A stretch of 64,000 bases of DNA. It comes from CAUZIZ01 sp965222655. GTDB lineage: Bacteria > Acidobacteriota > UBA6911 > RPQK01 > JAJDTT01. The DNA lies in NCBI GenBank assembly GCA_965222655.1, contig CBDCUP010000018.1:1062998-1126997 (forward strand), in the 5' to 3' direction. The notes beneath the pieces were generated by a model. That model saw only the letters and a program-made list of their open reading frames with translations. It had not been told where the DNA came from and ran no database searches. Shown piece after piece: positions 9,094 through 18,080 of this stretch; positions within the stretch are counted from its first letter, which is position 1; each line of letters starts with the position of its first letter. The position numbers and the translations under genes are program-made.

Positions 9094-9561
9094 CTAGTCC
9101 CCATCCGCCGGCGTCTCCCGAAACTCGAAGTCGTCCTGACAGCACCAGCAGGGACCCGGGTCGAAAGCGGTGATGTGGCAGACCTCGCAGCGATAGTAGA
9201 GATCGTGCAACCGGCCCTCCCGTAGCGATTGAATCTTGATGATTTCGAGAGCGTTCGTTGAGGTCAAGCGCCCCCTGATCTGCAGCAGCCGCTGACGGAC
9301 CCGGGGATCCTGGAACATAGCGGTCTTGGCATCCTCAGGAAGGAACCGGTAGACCTTGCCCTCTGGGGTCCTGAGGGCAAACAGACCTTCGGTCCCGCAC
9401 TCGACTTCCAGGCTGTCGGTCCGGTCTGAAGAAGACAGGCATACGATGCGCCCTTTCAGTGTCACTTCCCCCTCGATCGAGGGGGAAGTGTCCTCCGATG
9501 CGGTCGCCATTCCTGATGCCATCAGTGTAAGAACAGCGAGCGCCAGGACAAGTCTTCTCAT
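9094..9561 (-). CDS. Secreted Cys-rich protein of unknown function
   Basis: The 155-residue product has an N-terminal signal peptide, MRRLVLALAVLTLMASGMATA, so it is probably exported. Residues about 30-110 look like a beta-rich domain (GEVTLKGRIVCL, LLQIRGRLTSTNALEI). The C-terminus holds a Cys cluster, YYRCEVCHITAFDPGPCWCC (about 126-145), a plausible metal site. I do not recognise a named family. The gene stands alone on the minus strand, divergent from the dehydrogenase at 9789 across about 230 bases in which I see no clear feature. Confidence 0.75.
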   Translation of the reverse strand: MRRLVLALAVLTLMASGMATASEDTSPSIEGEVTLKGRIVCLSSSDRTDSLEVECGTEGLFALRTPEGKVYRFLPEDAKTAMFQDPRVRQRLLQIRGRLTSTNALEIIKIQSLREGRLHDLYYRCEVCHITAFDPGPCWCCQDDFEFRETPADGD

Positions 9562-9788
9562 TATCTTTGGGGGTTCCTAGAGGCCTAGTGTACCACCCCC
9601 AATCCGCCCAGGTGAGGACCGAACGAAGCGGCAGTCGAGATTGACCTTTCCGAGCCCGCGATTTAACCTTGCTGGTGGATTTCGAGCCGCGGGCAACCCT
9701 GCTCGTTGTCGCTAGACGAATTGAAGATGCTCTCAAGATCAGCAGATACGGAAATGAGTTCTACGGGTTCCCGCCAGACTGAAACAAC

Positions 9789-10760
9789 ATGAGCGAGACT
9801 CACTCCATTGTTGCCACCGGACCCCTCCCCGATTGGGTCGCGGAGCAGTTCAGTCCCCACCCTTTGGTGTTTTGTGAATCCTTCACCCACGCGGCCGTCT
9901 CCTCGAAGGTCGGGCCAGGTGTCGTGGGCCTCGTCGCTCGCGGACCGGTTGTGATCGATGCCGAGATGATCTCTGCCGCAGCAGACCTGCGTGTCATCGG
10001 GCGCTCTGGAGTCGGCTACGATACCGTCGACATTGCCGCTGCAACCCAGCGCAGGATCCCCGTCGTCTACACTCCTGGTGCCATGTCTCGGGTTGTCGCA
10101 GAGCACACGCTCGCTCTCATACTGGGGGCGGCGAAGAATCTGATGGGTTGGCATCGGGTGGTGCTCGAAGGGGAGTGGGAGGAGCGCTATCAGAGCCCCA
10201 ATCTGGACTTAGAGGGGTCTGTCGTCGGAATCGTGGGGTTTGGAAGGATCGGAAGAGAAGTCTGGCACCTGCTGAAGCCATTCGGGATGCAAGCCCTGGT
10301 ACATGATCCCTATGTAGTAGCCGCGGACTATTCCGAGAAGGGGGTCCGATTTGTTTCCCTCGAAGAGCTTCTGAACGGCGCCGACCTGGTAACGCTCCAT
10401 GCTCCCGCGAACGATGATACCCAGAACCTGATTCATCGCGGCAATATCGACCAGTTCAAGCAGGGAGCCATTCTGGTAAATGCAGCCCGAGGCGCCCTGA
10501 TCGAAAGCCACGATCTTCTCTACCAGGCCCTGGAAAGCGGGAGGCTGCGCTGCGTTGCACTCGATGTGTTCGCGTCAGAACCTCCGGACCGCAGCCATCC
10601 GCTGTTTGGACATCCGGGGACCGTCCTGACCGCTCACGTGGGGAGCGCGACACCCGGTGCCCAGGACCGCATTGTCGAGACCGTTGTCGCCGACATGACG
10701 GCGGTGCTCGCCGGCCGCCGTCCGCGAGCCGAAAACCTGGTGAACCCTGAGGTCTACTAG
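9789..10760 (+). CDS. D-isomer-specific 2-hydroxyacid dehydrogenase (NAD-binding)
   Basis: This 323-residue protein has an N-terminal catalytic half (ISAAADLRVIGRSGVGYDTVD) and a Rossmann domain with VGIVGFGRIG (G150-x-G152-xx-G155). The catalytic triad of the family is present: R234 in NAARGALI, E264 in ASEPP and H283 in TAHVGS. Such enzymes reduce 2-oxo acids or oxidise D-2-hydroxyacids; the exact substrate (phosphoglycerate, glyoxylate or other) cannot be told. It lacks the C-terminal ACT domain of long SerA proteins. The HAD phosphatase gene follows after about 100 bases on the same strand. Confidence 0.9.
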   Translation: MSETHSIVATGPLPDWVAEQFSPHPLVFCESFTHAAVSSKVGPGVVGLVARGPVVIDAEMISAAADLRVIGRSGVGYDTVDIAAATQRRIPVVYTPGAMSRVVAEHTLALILGAAKNLMGWHRVVLEGEWEERYQSPNLDLEGSVVGIVGFGRIGREVWHLLKPFGMQALVHDPYVVAADYSEKGVRFVSLEELLNGADLVTLHAPANDDTQNLIHRGNIDQFKQGAILVNAARGALIESHDLLYQALESGRLRCVALDVFASEPPDRSHPLFGHPGTVLTAHVGSATPGAQDRIVETVVADMTAVLAGRRPRAENLVNPEVY

Positions 10761-10861
10761 TTATTAAGAGGTCACAAGTCGCAGCTCACAGGTCACTGAT
10801 TGCGGCGACCGAGCACTTCCTTTCGCCGGGACCGCCCTCTCCTCGATGCTATAATCCTCCG

Positions 10862-11533
10862 ATGCGGCTGATCCTCTTCGATATCGATGGAACGCTTCTC
10901 CTCTCGGGTGGCGCCGGGACCCGTGCATTGAACCGCTCGTTCCAGACGCTCTATGACCTCGATGACGGCATGGAAGAGATCCAGGTCGGGGGTAGAACCG
11001 ACCCGGACATTGTTCGTGAGGTACTGGATCGGAAGGGATTGCAACTGGACTCGGCTACGGAGCTGCTGTCCACCTATCTGGGATTTCTGGAGGAGGAGAT
11101 TCAGGCCAGCGAGGGATTTCGCGTGCTTCCGGGAGCGCGTGAGCTGGTTCGGGACCTGGCTCAGGATTCCCGATTCCTGGTCGGCGTAGCGACAGGAAAC
11201 GTCCAGGAAGGCGCGCGGATGAAGTTGGATCGTGCTGGCTTGAGCTCGTATTTCGCGTTTGGGGGCTATGGCTCGGATGCTGAAGACCGGACCGAACTGA
11301 TCCAAATTGCCGCACGCAGAGGAGCGGAACTGATCGCTCCCCTTGCTCCCGAGGAGGTCTTCGTCATTGGGGACACTCCCCGGGATATCTCCCATGGGGG
11401 AAGGGCAGGGGCGAAGACAATCGCCGTAGCCACCGGGTCCTTTTCGGTAGACGCCCTGAGCTTGCATGATCCCGATCTGGTCGTACCAGGATTGACGCCG
11501 GCAGGTCCGATCCTCGATTTTCTGACGTCGTAG
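10862..11533 (+). CDS. HAD-superfamily phosphatase, phosphoglycolate-phosphatase-like
   Basis: This 223-residue protein has HAD motif I FDIDGT (D7, D9), motif II VGVATGN (about 108-114) and motif IV VFVIGDTPRDI (about 167-177), with a helical cap between motifs I and II. It probably dephosphorylates a small phosphometabolite. Its TAG stop (11531-11533) coincides with the left edge of a short repeat A derivative. It converges with the glycosyltransferase gene at 11748. Confidence 0.88.
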   Translation: MRLILFDIDGTLLLSGGAGTRALNRSFQTLYDLDDGMEEIQVGGRTDPDIVREVLDRKGLQLDSATELLSTYLGFLEEEIQASEGFRVLPGARELVRDLAQDSRFLVGVATGNVQEGARMKLDRAGLSSYFAFGGYGSDAEDRTELIQIAARRGAELIAPLAPEEVFVIGDTPRDISHGGRAGAKTIAVATGSFSVDALSLHDPDLVVPGLTPAGPILDFLTS

Positions 11534-11587
11534 CCAGAGCGGATGATTGCGGCGACGTAGTAGATCAGCGGTGAGAAATGCAGGCTA
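11531..11587 (+). repeat. Short family A derivative overlapping the HAD stop codon
   Basis: The segment begins TAGCC (the HAD stop codon). It ends with about 41 bases matching the family A terminus (GCGGCGACGTAGTAGATCAG, then GTGAGAAATGCAGGCTA). The last TA (11586-11587) is also the first TA of the adjoining repeat C, so the two elements abut at one dinucleotide. Confidence 0.65.
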
Positions 11588-11750
11588 GGAGCCTGCGCGG
11601 TAGAAACTGATCTACTGCGAAAACGGTAGGATCGGCCCATATTTCCCCGATTTTTCGACGAATAGAACAACTATGCATCTCGAAATCGAGAAAATCTGGC
11701 CTCGATTCCCCGCTTTCTCGCTACGATCATTTCTACCGCGCAGGCTCCTA
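11586..11750 (+). repeat. Repeat family C, copy 1 (MITE-like, TA-flanked)
   Basis: Terminal inverted repeats GGAGCCTGCGCGGTAGAAA (from 11588) and TTTCTACCGCGCAGGCTCC (to 11748) are perfect and flanked by TA on both sides. The interior shares CCATATTTCCCCGATTTTTC with copy 2 at 46324-46426. No ORF. The right-hand TA forms the TAG stop of the minus-strand glycosyltransferase. Confidence 0.8.
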
Positions 11751-12785
11751 GAGAAAGAGCGGACCCCACCAGCCTTCCTCATCCTCCACCGTGGGAGCCC
11801 CCAACTCCTTCAGGACCAATTCGCGGATCTGCCGCAGCTCGTCCTTCCCTTGCGGCGCCAGAGTCCCTAGCTGTAGGCGCGCCATATGATTTCTTAGCCA
11901 CTGGACCACGAAATGAGACGGAACTTCGAGCCTACGGCAAGGCCAGAGGATCTTGTCCGAAGTCATCCGGATTCGGTCCAACAGTCCAAAGACAGAGAGC
12001 GGTTGTTCATTCAGGGTGCTGCGGTTGACTCCAACCAGATAGGCGCCGCTCTTGATGGCTTCGACGGTCATCACGGCCTCGACGCCGTGTTTGTAGTAGG
12101 CATTCTGGGGCATTCCGCAGAAGACCGGTTCCTTCAGGAAGACATCCCCGATCAGGCTTCTGCTGAAGAGCTTGAAGCCGGAGTGGAAATCCGGAAACTC
12201 CTCCAGGCTGGTGGCGTATTCCAGGCGCAACGGCTGTCCCTGGAGGGTGGCGTCATATGCAAGCGCGTCAAGAAGTACTCGGTCGGCCAATTCCTCCAGC
12301 TCCCCTCTCAGATATCCCATGGGACGATGCCGTGAGATTCGGCGACCCAGGATCAGCAACTTCTCGATCCCTCGCGATCGCTGGACATGGTTTGCAGCCC
12401 GCAGCAGATTGACGAGCTCGTTGGGAAAATGATCTCCGTCTGCATCTAGCGTTGCCAGGTAGCGATGCCTGGAATCGGCGAAGATCCTCTCCATCCCATT
12501 TCGGAGTGCATGGAGCTTTCCCTTATTTTCAGGCGTCCAGGAGACCAGGACTCCAAAGTGGCCGGCAAGCTCCTCGGCCATTTCCCTCCCGAAGTTCTCT
12601 CCGTCTACACTGAGGCAGACGGACGTGGGGTTATCCACCTGCTGGACACAGCCTAGGACCGTATCCGCCAGAAGTTGGCGGCTGAGAGATGCGTCCACAG
12701 TAGGAGGCACAAAGGCGGGAATCACAATGCCGGTGTGTTTGCGTAGAGTCTGTAGAGACTCCTCCAGAGACCAAGTTTTCTGCAT
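11748..12785 (-). CDS. Glycosyltransferase, GT-A (family 2-like)
   Basis: With ATG 12785 the product is 345 residues: HTGIVIPAFVPPTV at the N-terminus, a GT-A nucleotide-sugar region with WTPENKGKLHALRNGM, and LATLDADGDHFPNELV, whose DAD is the expected metal-binding DxD-type motif. PDFHSGFKLFSRSL follows. No transmembrane segment is obvious, so it is probably cytosolic or peripheral. Donor and acceptor are unknown. In-frame starts exist upstream at 12869 and 13034, but those would overlap the promoter and coding region of the divergent gene. None has a convincing Shine-Dalgarno, so the start is uncertain. Its TAG stop lies at the end of repeat C. Confidence 0.75.
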   Translation of the reverse strand: MQKTWSLEESLQTLRKHTGIVIPAFVPPTVDASLSRQLLADTVLGCVQQVDNPTSVCLSVDGENFGREMAEELAGHFGVLVSWTPENKGKLHALRNGMERIFADSRHRYLATLDADGDHFPNELVNLLRAANHVQRSRGIEKLLILGRRISRHRPMGYLRGELEELADRVLLDALAYDATLQGQPLRLEYATSLEEFPDFHSGFKLFSRSLIGDVFLKEPVFCGMPQNAYYKHGVEAVMTVEAIKSGAYLVGVNRSTLNEQPLSVFGLLDRIRMTSDKILWPCRRLEVPSHFVVQWLRNHMARLQLGTLAPQGKDELRQIRELVLKELGAPTVEDEEGWWGPLFL

Positions 12786-12880
12786 CTGGCTTGAACTTAG
12801 TACAGATGGAGCTTCTATGGCAACGGTGGGGCTTCGATAGCGACCACGTAGCTTGGAGGTCGGTCCCATCCTGGGGTTCG

Positions 12881-12910
12881 TTGACGGAGTTCTGATGGAC
12901 TGGCTATACT
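12881..12910 (+). promoter_or_regulatory. Sigma-70-like promoter for the PSCyt1/DUF1549/DUF1553 gene
   Basis: TTGACG (12881-12886) and TATACT (12905-12910) are each 5/6 matches to consensus with an 18-base spacer, 57 bases upstream of the GTG start. Assigned by eye. Confidence 0.55.
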
Positions 12911-12966
12911 GCGAGTCACCGCCTAGCTTGCTTTTGATCGGGATTCCAGAGGAAAGGAGGAAACGA

Positions 12967-15681
12967 GTGGGCCGGTACTCACCTTTGTGCTCCTTTGTCG
13001 CAGCAGGGGCGCTCCTTTCCCTGTTCCTGTGCAACTCAATCGAAGCTCAGCCCGAAGATCCGGCTGAGTTTTTCGAGATGAGCGTGCGCCCTCTGCTTGC
13101 CGACCGGTGCTTCACTTGTCATACCGCCAGCGCGATGGGAGGTCTGGAGATGAAGTCCCGCGAGGGGCTCCTGAAGGGAGGAGACTCCGGTCCGGCGATT
13201 GTGCCGGGACATCCCGAGCAGAGCCTCTTGATCCAGGCGGTGCGGCAGACCCATGACCGTCTGAAGATGCCCCCGCAGAGCAAGCTCGAGGACGACCAGA
13301 TCGAGAATCTCGTGACCTGGATCAGAGCCGGCGCCGTCTGGCCCGAAGATACGCCCGCCCCTGGAGCTGCCAGGAAAGAAGGTCGGTATGTGATCCGTCC
13401 GGAGCAGCGTAGTTTCTGGTCGTTCCAACCCCCTGGTCCGGTCGATATTCCTCCGGTGAAGAAGCAGGGTTGGGTTCGATCCCCCATCGACCACTTTGTG
13501 CTCTCTCGGCTAGAGAACCAAGGTCTCGATCCAGTAGAGCCCGCGGACCGCCGGACGCTGCTGCGCCGAGCCTATTTCGATCTGATCGGATTGCCCCCGA
13601 CTCCCGACGCAGTCAGTGCCTTTCTAGAAGACAAGTCTCCGGAGGCCTTCCAGCGGGTTGTGGATCGTCTTCTTTCCTCCTCCCGATATGGAGAGCGCTG
13701 GGGGCGTTTCTGGTTGGATCTGGCCCGTTATTCCGACGACAAGCTGAACTCCACCGAGGATGAACCGTACTTGAACGCTTTTCGCTACCGGAACTGGATC
13801 ATCGACGCCTTCAATCGGGACCTTCCCTACGACCAGTTCGTCAAGGCACAGCTGGCCGGAGACCTCCTGGACGGGCGGGGCGAGAACTACGTGGGAGGGC
13901 TTGGCTTCTACGCCCTCAGTCCGCAGTTTCAGGACGATCGAGTGGATGCGACTACCAAGACCTTTCTCGGGCTCACCGGGGGCTGTGCCCAGTGTCACGA
14001 TCACAAGTTCGACCCGATTCCAACCGAGGACTACTATGCCCTCCTGGGTGTCTTCAACAGTGCCAAGATCGACGAGCACCCTCTGTCCAGCGCAGGGGTC
14101 GTCAAGCGGTACCGGGAGAAGGAGGAGATACTCAAGACTGAGAAGGATGGCCTCGCTGAATTTCGAGCGAACCAGCGCAATCGGTTGATCGAGGCCCTCG
14201 CCCACCAGACCTCGCGCTACATCCAGGCGTCGTGGAGAATTCTGAGTTCTGAACAAAGTCAGGAGCTCGACCGCGTTGCTCAGCATCAGAAGCTGGACCC
14301 TGAGACTCTCAAGGGATGGGTGAAATACCTGTCGGAATCTCCCAGGGATCACCCTTTTCTTGACCAGTGGGATCAGGCGCTCGCCTCGGGTTCCACCCCG
14401 GATCAGATTGAGGAAATAGCCCTCTCGGTCGAGAACCTGGTTATCTCTGTGATACGCGACAAGAGGGAGGTCGACGAGGAGAACGAAAGGCGGACGCACG
14501 GAAAGAGCCGGGTGGAGATCGGAAAGACCGAGCTGCTCTCACTGGAAAGGGACCAGTACTTTTTGTGGCGTGATCTGGCGTTTGACAAGGAGTTCACCGC
14601 TCCCATCAAGTTCGAGAACGGGATTCTCTACTACGGCGAGGACAAGATTGATCGCTTCCTCGAAGGTGTCTGGAGGACGCATCTGGAGACCTTGAGGAGT
14701 CGGGTCGAGAAGCTCGAGGCGGCGATGCCGGAAAAGTATCCCTTCTATCACGTGATTTCGGACAAGGAGAAGCCCACCAACGAGAGGGTTCGCATCCGCG
14801 GCAATCCGAACAATCTGGGCGAGGAGGTACCCCGGAGATTCCTTACAATACTGAGCCAGTCCGAGCCCCAGCCCTTTACGCAGGGTAGCGGTCGCCTGGA
14901 GCTGGCCGAGGCAATTGCCAGTCCCCACAATCCCTTGACGGCCCGGGTCATGGTGAACCGGATCTGGCTGCATCATTTCGGGCAAGGTATTGTTCGGACG
15001 CCCAGCAACCTGGGCCGGATGGGCGATCGTCCCAGTCATCCCCGGCTGCTCGACTACTTGGCCCTTCGTTTCGTCGAGAATGGTTGGTCGATCAAGGCGA
15101 TGCACCGGGAGATCATGCTTTCCGCTACCTACGCCTTGAGCAGCCGATTTGCGGAGGCCAACTACAAGGTCGATCCAGAGAGTCGGCTGTTGTGGCGATA
15201 TCGTCCTCGGCGTCTGGACGCCGAGGCGTTGCGAGACTCCATTCTGCAGGTCGCCGGAAAACTCAATCTCGAGGCCGGGGGAGCCTCCTTCAAACTCGAC
15301 GACGAGTCAAACCTGCGGCGCACCGTCTACGGCTTTATCAGCCGCCGGCACCTGGATAACTTGCTCGGTCTGTTCGACTTTCCCAATCCCAACAGCAGCA
15401 GTCCCAAGAGGATCTTGACCAACACCCCCCTACAAGGACTCTTCTTCCTGAACAGCGACCTGGTCGCGCGCATGTCGAGGGCACTCTCGCAGCGCCTCCA
15501 TGACGAAGCGGGTGCGAAAAGCCAGGCCAGGATTTCCCTGGCTTATCGTCTCCTCTTCGGACGACCGCCGACTCCGAAGGAAATGCAGATCGGCTTGAGT
15601 TTCGTGAAGCATGAATCCGATGCCTGGCCACGCTATGCGCAGACCCTTCTCAGCTCGAACGAGTTTCTGTATATAAACTAG
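12967..15681 (+). CDS. Secreted PSCyt1-DUF1549-DUF1553 cytochrome-type protein
   Basis: GTG 12967 is chosen because AAAGGAGG sits 6 bases upstream and the product then begins with a normal signal peptide (SPLCSFVAAGALLSLFLCNSIEA). The 904-residue protein has a PSCyt1 haem domain with CFTCH (about residue 50) and a distal RLKMPP, a DUF1549 (PSCyt2) domain with RRAYFDLIGLPPTPD and a second CAQCHDHKFDP motif, and a DUF1553 domain with LTARVMVNRIWLHHFGQGIV. Such proteins are paired with DUF1501 proteins in Planctomycetes and Acidobacteria; a role in polysaccharide or sulfated-glycan use has been suggested but not shown here. Periplasmic or outer-surface location is inferred. The DUF1501 gene follows 4 bases later. 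Confidence 0.92.
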   Translation: MGRYSPLCSFVAAGALLSLFLCNSIEAQPEDPAEFFEMSVRPLLADRCFTCHTASAMGGLEMKSREGLLKGGDSGPAIVPGHPEQSLLIQAVRQTHDRLKMPPQSKLEDDQIENLVTWIRAGAVWPEDTPAPGAARKEGRYVIRPEQRSFWSFQPPGPVDIPPVKKQGWVRSPIDHFVLSRLENQGLDPVEPADRRTLLRRAYFDLIGLPPTPDAVSAFLEDKSPEAFQRVVDRLLSSSRYGERWGRFWLDLARYSDDKLNSTEDEPYLNAFRYRNWIIDAFNRDLPYDQFVKAQLAGDLLDGRGENYVGGLGFYALSPQFQDDRVDATTKTFLGLTGGCAQCHDHKFDPIPTEDYYALLGVFNSAKIDEHPLSSAGVVKRYREKEEILKTEKDGLAEFRANQRNRLIEALAHQTSRYIQASWRILSSEQSQELDRVAQHQKLDPETLKGWVKYLSESPRDHPFLDQWDQALASGSTPDQIEEIALSVENLVISVIRDKREVDEENERRTHGKSRVEIGKTELLSLERDQYFLWRDLAFDKEFTAPIKFENGILYYGEDKIDRFLEGVWRTHLETLRSRVEKLEAAMPEKYPFYHVISDKEKPTNERVRIRGNPNNLGEEVPRRFLTILSQSEPQPFTQGSGRLELAEAIASPHNPLTARVMVNRIWLHHFGQGIVRTPSNLGRMGDRPSHPRLLDYLALRFVENGWSIKAMHREIMLSATYALSSRFAEANYKVDPESRLLWRYRPRRLDAEALRDSILQVAGKLNLEAGGASFKLDDESNLRRTVYGFISRRHLDNLLGLFDFPNPNSSSPKRILTNTPLQGLFFLNSDLVARMSRALSQRLHDEAGAKSQARISLAYRLLFGRPPTPKEMQIGLSFVKHESDAWPRYAQTLLSSNEFLYIN

Positions 15682-15685
15682 ATTC

Positions 15686-17083
15686 ATGAAATCTCCAGGA
15701 GCCTTGATAGATCGGCGACAGTTGCTCCGAAGCGTGGGCACTGGATTCGGTATGGTCGCCGCCTCCAGCCTGCTGGCCCAGCCCCAAAGTCCCCTGTCGG
15801 TGCTGGCTCCCAAGCCGGCGCACTTCCCGGGTAAGGCCAAGCAGGTCATCTTCCTGTTTCTGAACGGCGGACCCTCTCATGTCGATTCGTTCGACTATAA
15901 GCCGATGCTGGAGAAGTATGATGGTCAGCCCTATCCTGCCGGCAATCTGGAGACCGAGCGTAGAACCGGGCATTTGATGCGTTCGCCGTTCGAGTTCAAG
16001 AAGCGAGGGGAGAGTGGGATCCCGGTCAGTGAGATCTTTACGCATCTGGGAGGCTGTATCGACGACATCTGCGTGATCAAGTCCATGTATACGGACATGC
16101 CCTTTCACGAGCCCTCGCTGTTCATGTTCAACTGTGGCCAACGGATTCCCGGGCATCCCTCGCTGGGCTCCTGGCTGACCTATGGATTGGGTACCGAAAA
16201 CCAGAACCTGCCCGGCTATGTGGTCTTGTGCCCGGGCTTGCCCGTGATAGGACCCCAGTTGTGGTCCTCCGCCTTTCTTCCCGGAGCCTACCAGGGGACC
16301 TACATCAGGAACACCGATTCCGACCCCGAGAAGCTGGTTCCCAATCTGCGCAGCGCAACAACCGGGTCCTCTCAGCAGCGAAGCCAGCTGGATCTACTCG
16401 GTCAGCTCAACCAGCTTCACATCGAGCGTCATGGGTCCGCGCCTGAATTCGAGGCGACCATTCACTCGATGGAGGTCGCCTATCGGATGCAGGCCGAGGC
16501 CATGGACGCCTTTGACGTCAGGCAGGAAAGCGAAGCCACCCGTTCGATGTATGGGGAAGGGGATTTCGCGCGTGGTTGCCTGATCGCACGGCGCCTGATC
16601 GAGCGGGGAGTCCGCATGGTGCAGGTCTACTACGGCAACAGCCAGCCCTGGGACACCCACGACGACATCCTTCGAATGCGCTCGCTAACGGAACAATCGG
16701 ATAAGCCGATGGCGGCCCTGATCCACGATCTCCGATCGACTGGACTGCTAGACGAGACCCTGGTGGTGATCGGAGGCGAGTTTGGGAGGACTCCGACGGT
16801 CGAGGTAGGAGGGCTAGTGGCCGTCCAGAACGGGCGGGACCATAACAACCACGGCTTCTCGGTGTTGCTTGCCGGCGGTGGCGTGCGCGGGGGAATGACC
16901 TACGGAAATACGGATGAGTTCGGTTTCAAGGCGGAGGAAAACCCGGTCCACATCCACGATCTACAGGCGACCATGCTCCACCTGCTGGGCCTGGATCACA
17001 CCAAGCTCACCTACCGATACAGCGGACGAGATTTTCGACTGACCGATGTCCACGGCCGTGTGGTCGAAGAAATCATTGCCTAG
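15686..17083 (+). CDS. DUF1501 family protein with Tat-type signal
   Basis: The 465-residue protein begins with IDRRQLLRSVGTGFGMVAAS, a twin-arginine-like signal, so folded export is likely. The DUF1501 core resembles sulfatase/alkaline-phosphatase folds: VIFLFLNGGPSHVDSFDYKP (about 53-72), GGEFGRTPTVEVG (about 363-375), GRDHNNHGFSVLLAGGG (about 382-398) and a C-terminal HIHDLQATMLHLLGLDH. The enzymatic activity of the family is not established. It is translationally close to the PSCyt gene (4-base gap), so the two probably work as one exported unit. The motif GCTGAAACTTCATT follows the stop directly and recurs elsewhere in the window. Confidence 0.92.
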   Translation: MKSPGALIDRRQLLRSVGTGFGMVAASSLLAQPQSPLSVLAPKPAHFPGKAKQVIFLFLNGGPSHVDSFDYKPMLEKYDGQPYPAGNLETERRTGHLMRSPFEFKKRGESGIPVSEIFTHLGGCIDDICVIKSMYTDMPFHEPSLFMFNCGQRIPGHPSLGSWLTYGLGTENQNLPGYVVLCPGLPVIGPQLWSSAFLPGAYQGTYIRNTDSDPEKLVPNLRSATTGSSQQRSQLDLLGQLNQLHIERHGSAPEFEATIHSMEVAYRMQAEAMDAFDVRQESEATRSMYGEGDFARGCLIARRLIERGVRMVQVYYGNSQPWDTHDDILRMRSLTEQSDKPMAALIHDLRSTGLLDETLVVIGGEFGRTPTVEVGGLVAVQNGRDHNNHGFSVLLAGGGVRGGMTYGNTDEFGFKAEENPVHIHDLQATMLHLLGLDHTKLTYRYSGRDFRLTDVHGRVVEEIIA

Positions 17084-17142
17084 GCTGAAACTTCATTGAC
17101 GAGAAGATCATTCCAGAGCCTCCAGTTGACACAACCGTGATC

Positions 17143-17171
17143 TTCGTAGGATGGGCACTCTTGCCCGTCGT
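17143..17171 (+). repeat. Half-copy of the GTAGGAnGGGCACTCTTGCCCGTC repeat
   Basis: It reads CGTAGGATGGGCACTCTTGC followed by CCGTCGTA and matches one arm of the large hairpin at 23473-23534. The remainder of 17084-17338 shows no gene. Confidence 0.6.
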
Positions 17172-17338
17172 ACAACGGACACGCTGCTATCGATGCTCGT
17201 GGCTAGAGACAACCGAAGTTTGTTTCTCGAATAGGGCCAGTGCTTCCTGTAGAGCCGGCGTCCGACTAGCCCCAGCTAATACGGTTTCTGAAAGAGGCCC
17301 AATTGAGGTCCGTCAGGTTTGCTGATACAGTTACCCAT

Positions 17339-17584
17339 ATGAAGACAACCATAGATATTGCTGACTCTCTTCTGGAGGAGGCCAAGAGGGTAGCGGCCCG
17401 GGAAAAGACAACAGTCAAGTCGCTGGTCGAATCGGGTCTGCGAGAGGTATTGACTGGAAGGAGATCCGCTGAGAGTTTTCGGCTGCGACAGGCAAGCTTC
17501 AAGGGGCAAGGGGTTCAGTCCGGCCTAAAGGAGGGCGATTGGAGTCGGATTCGTGAGATTGCCTACGACGGGCGCGGTGGATGA
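17339..17584 (+). CDS. vapB: VapB-type antitoxin
   Basis: The product is 81 residues from ATG 17339; a longer frame from TTG 17303 is less likely because MKTTIDIADSLLEEAKRVAA is the standard start of this family (DUF2191/VapB, ribbon-helix-helix). The RHH part covers about 1-45 and the C-terminal half probably wraps the toxin. The stop overlaps the vapC start as ATGA, typical of toxin-antitoxin translational coupling. It likely binds its own promoter with VapC; no operator was identified. Confidence 0.85.
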   Translation: MKTTIDIADSLLEEAKRVAAREKTTVKSLVESGLREVLTGRRSAESFRLRQASFKGQGVQSGLKEGDWSRIREIAYDGRGG

Positions 17585-18015
17585 TCGCTCTGGATACCAA
17601 CATCCTGGTCTATGCTCATAGGGAGGATTCCGAGTGGCATAGCCCGGCCAGTATCAGCCTGTCTGAACTGGCTGAAGGAAGAGCGCCCTGGGCCATCCCT
17701 TGGCCTTGTCTTCATGAGTTTCTGGCCATCGTCACCCACCCTCGTATCTACGCCCCACCGACCCCGGTTGAGGTGGCTTTGTCGCAAGTTCAGGCCTGGT
17801 TGGAGTCTCCCAGTCTGGTCTTGCTAGCGGAGGGGCCCGGCTACTGGATTGAACTCCAGCGGCTGATCGAGCGGGGTTTGATTTCAGGACCCCAGATCCA
17901 TGACGCTCGAGTAGCTGCTCTTTGCATCCATAATGGGGTTCGTGAGCTGTGGACTGCCGACCGGGACTTCAGCCGCATTTCGGGCCTCCGTGTCCGAAAT
18001 CCGACTCTAGCATGA
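17581..18015 (+). CDS. vapC: VapC-type PIN-domain ribonuclease toxin
   Basis: The 144-residue PIN-domain protein starts MIALDTNILVYAHRED (Asp5 metal ligand). Further acidic residues occur around E44-E47 (PWPCLHEFLAI), D101-D104 (GPQIHDARVAAL) and ELWTADRDF near 118-126, consistent with the acidic cluster of VapC RNases. Family members cleave tRNA or rRNA; the target here is unknown. Coupled to vapB by a 4-base overlap. It sits with apaH between the two PSCyt/DUF1501 modules. Confidence 0.88.
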   Translation: MIALDTNILVYAHREDSEWHSPASISLSELAEGRAPWAIPWPCLHEFLAIVTHPRIYAPPTPVEVALSQVQAWLESPSLVLLAEGPGYWIELQRLIERGLISGPQIHDARVAALCIHNGVRELWTADRDFSRISGLRVRNPTLA

Positions 18016-18080
18016 CGCTCCCCAGTCACATCCGGGCTGCCGACCGGATGGGACACAGTTCTTGTTGGACAGGAGGCTGC

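Noticed and set aside
9663..10154. 163-residue minus-strand frame opposite the dehydrogenase N-terminus
   Set aside because: Shadow of the real gene at 9789.
13624..14499. 291-residue minus-strand frame within the PSCyt gene
   Set aside because: Antisense to a well-supported domain protein; codon-position bias belongs to the plus strand.
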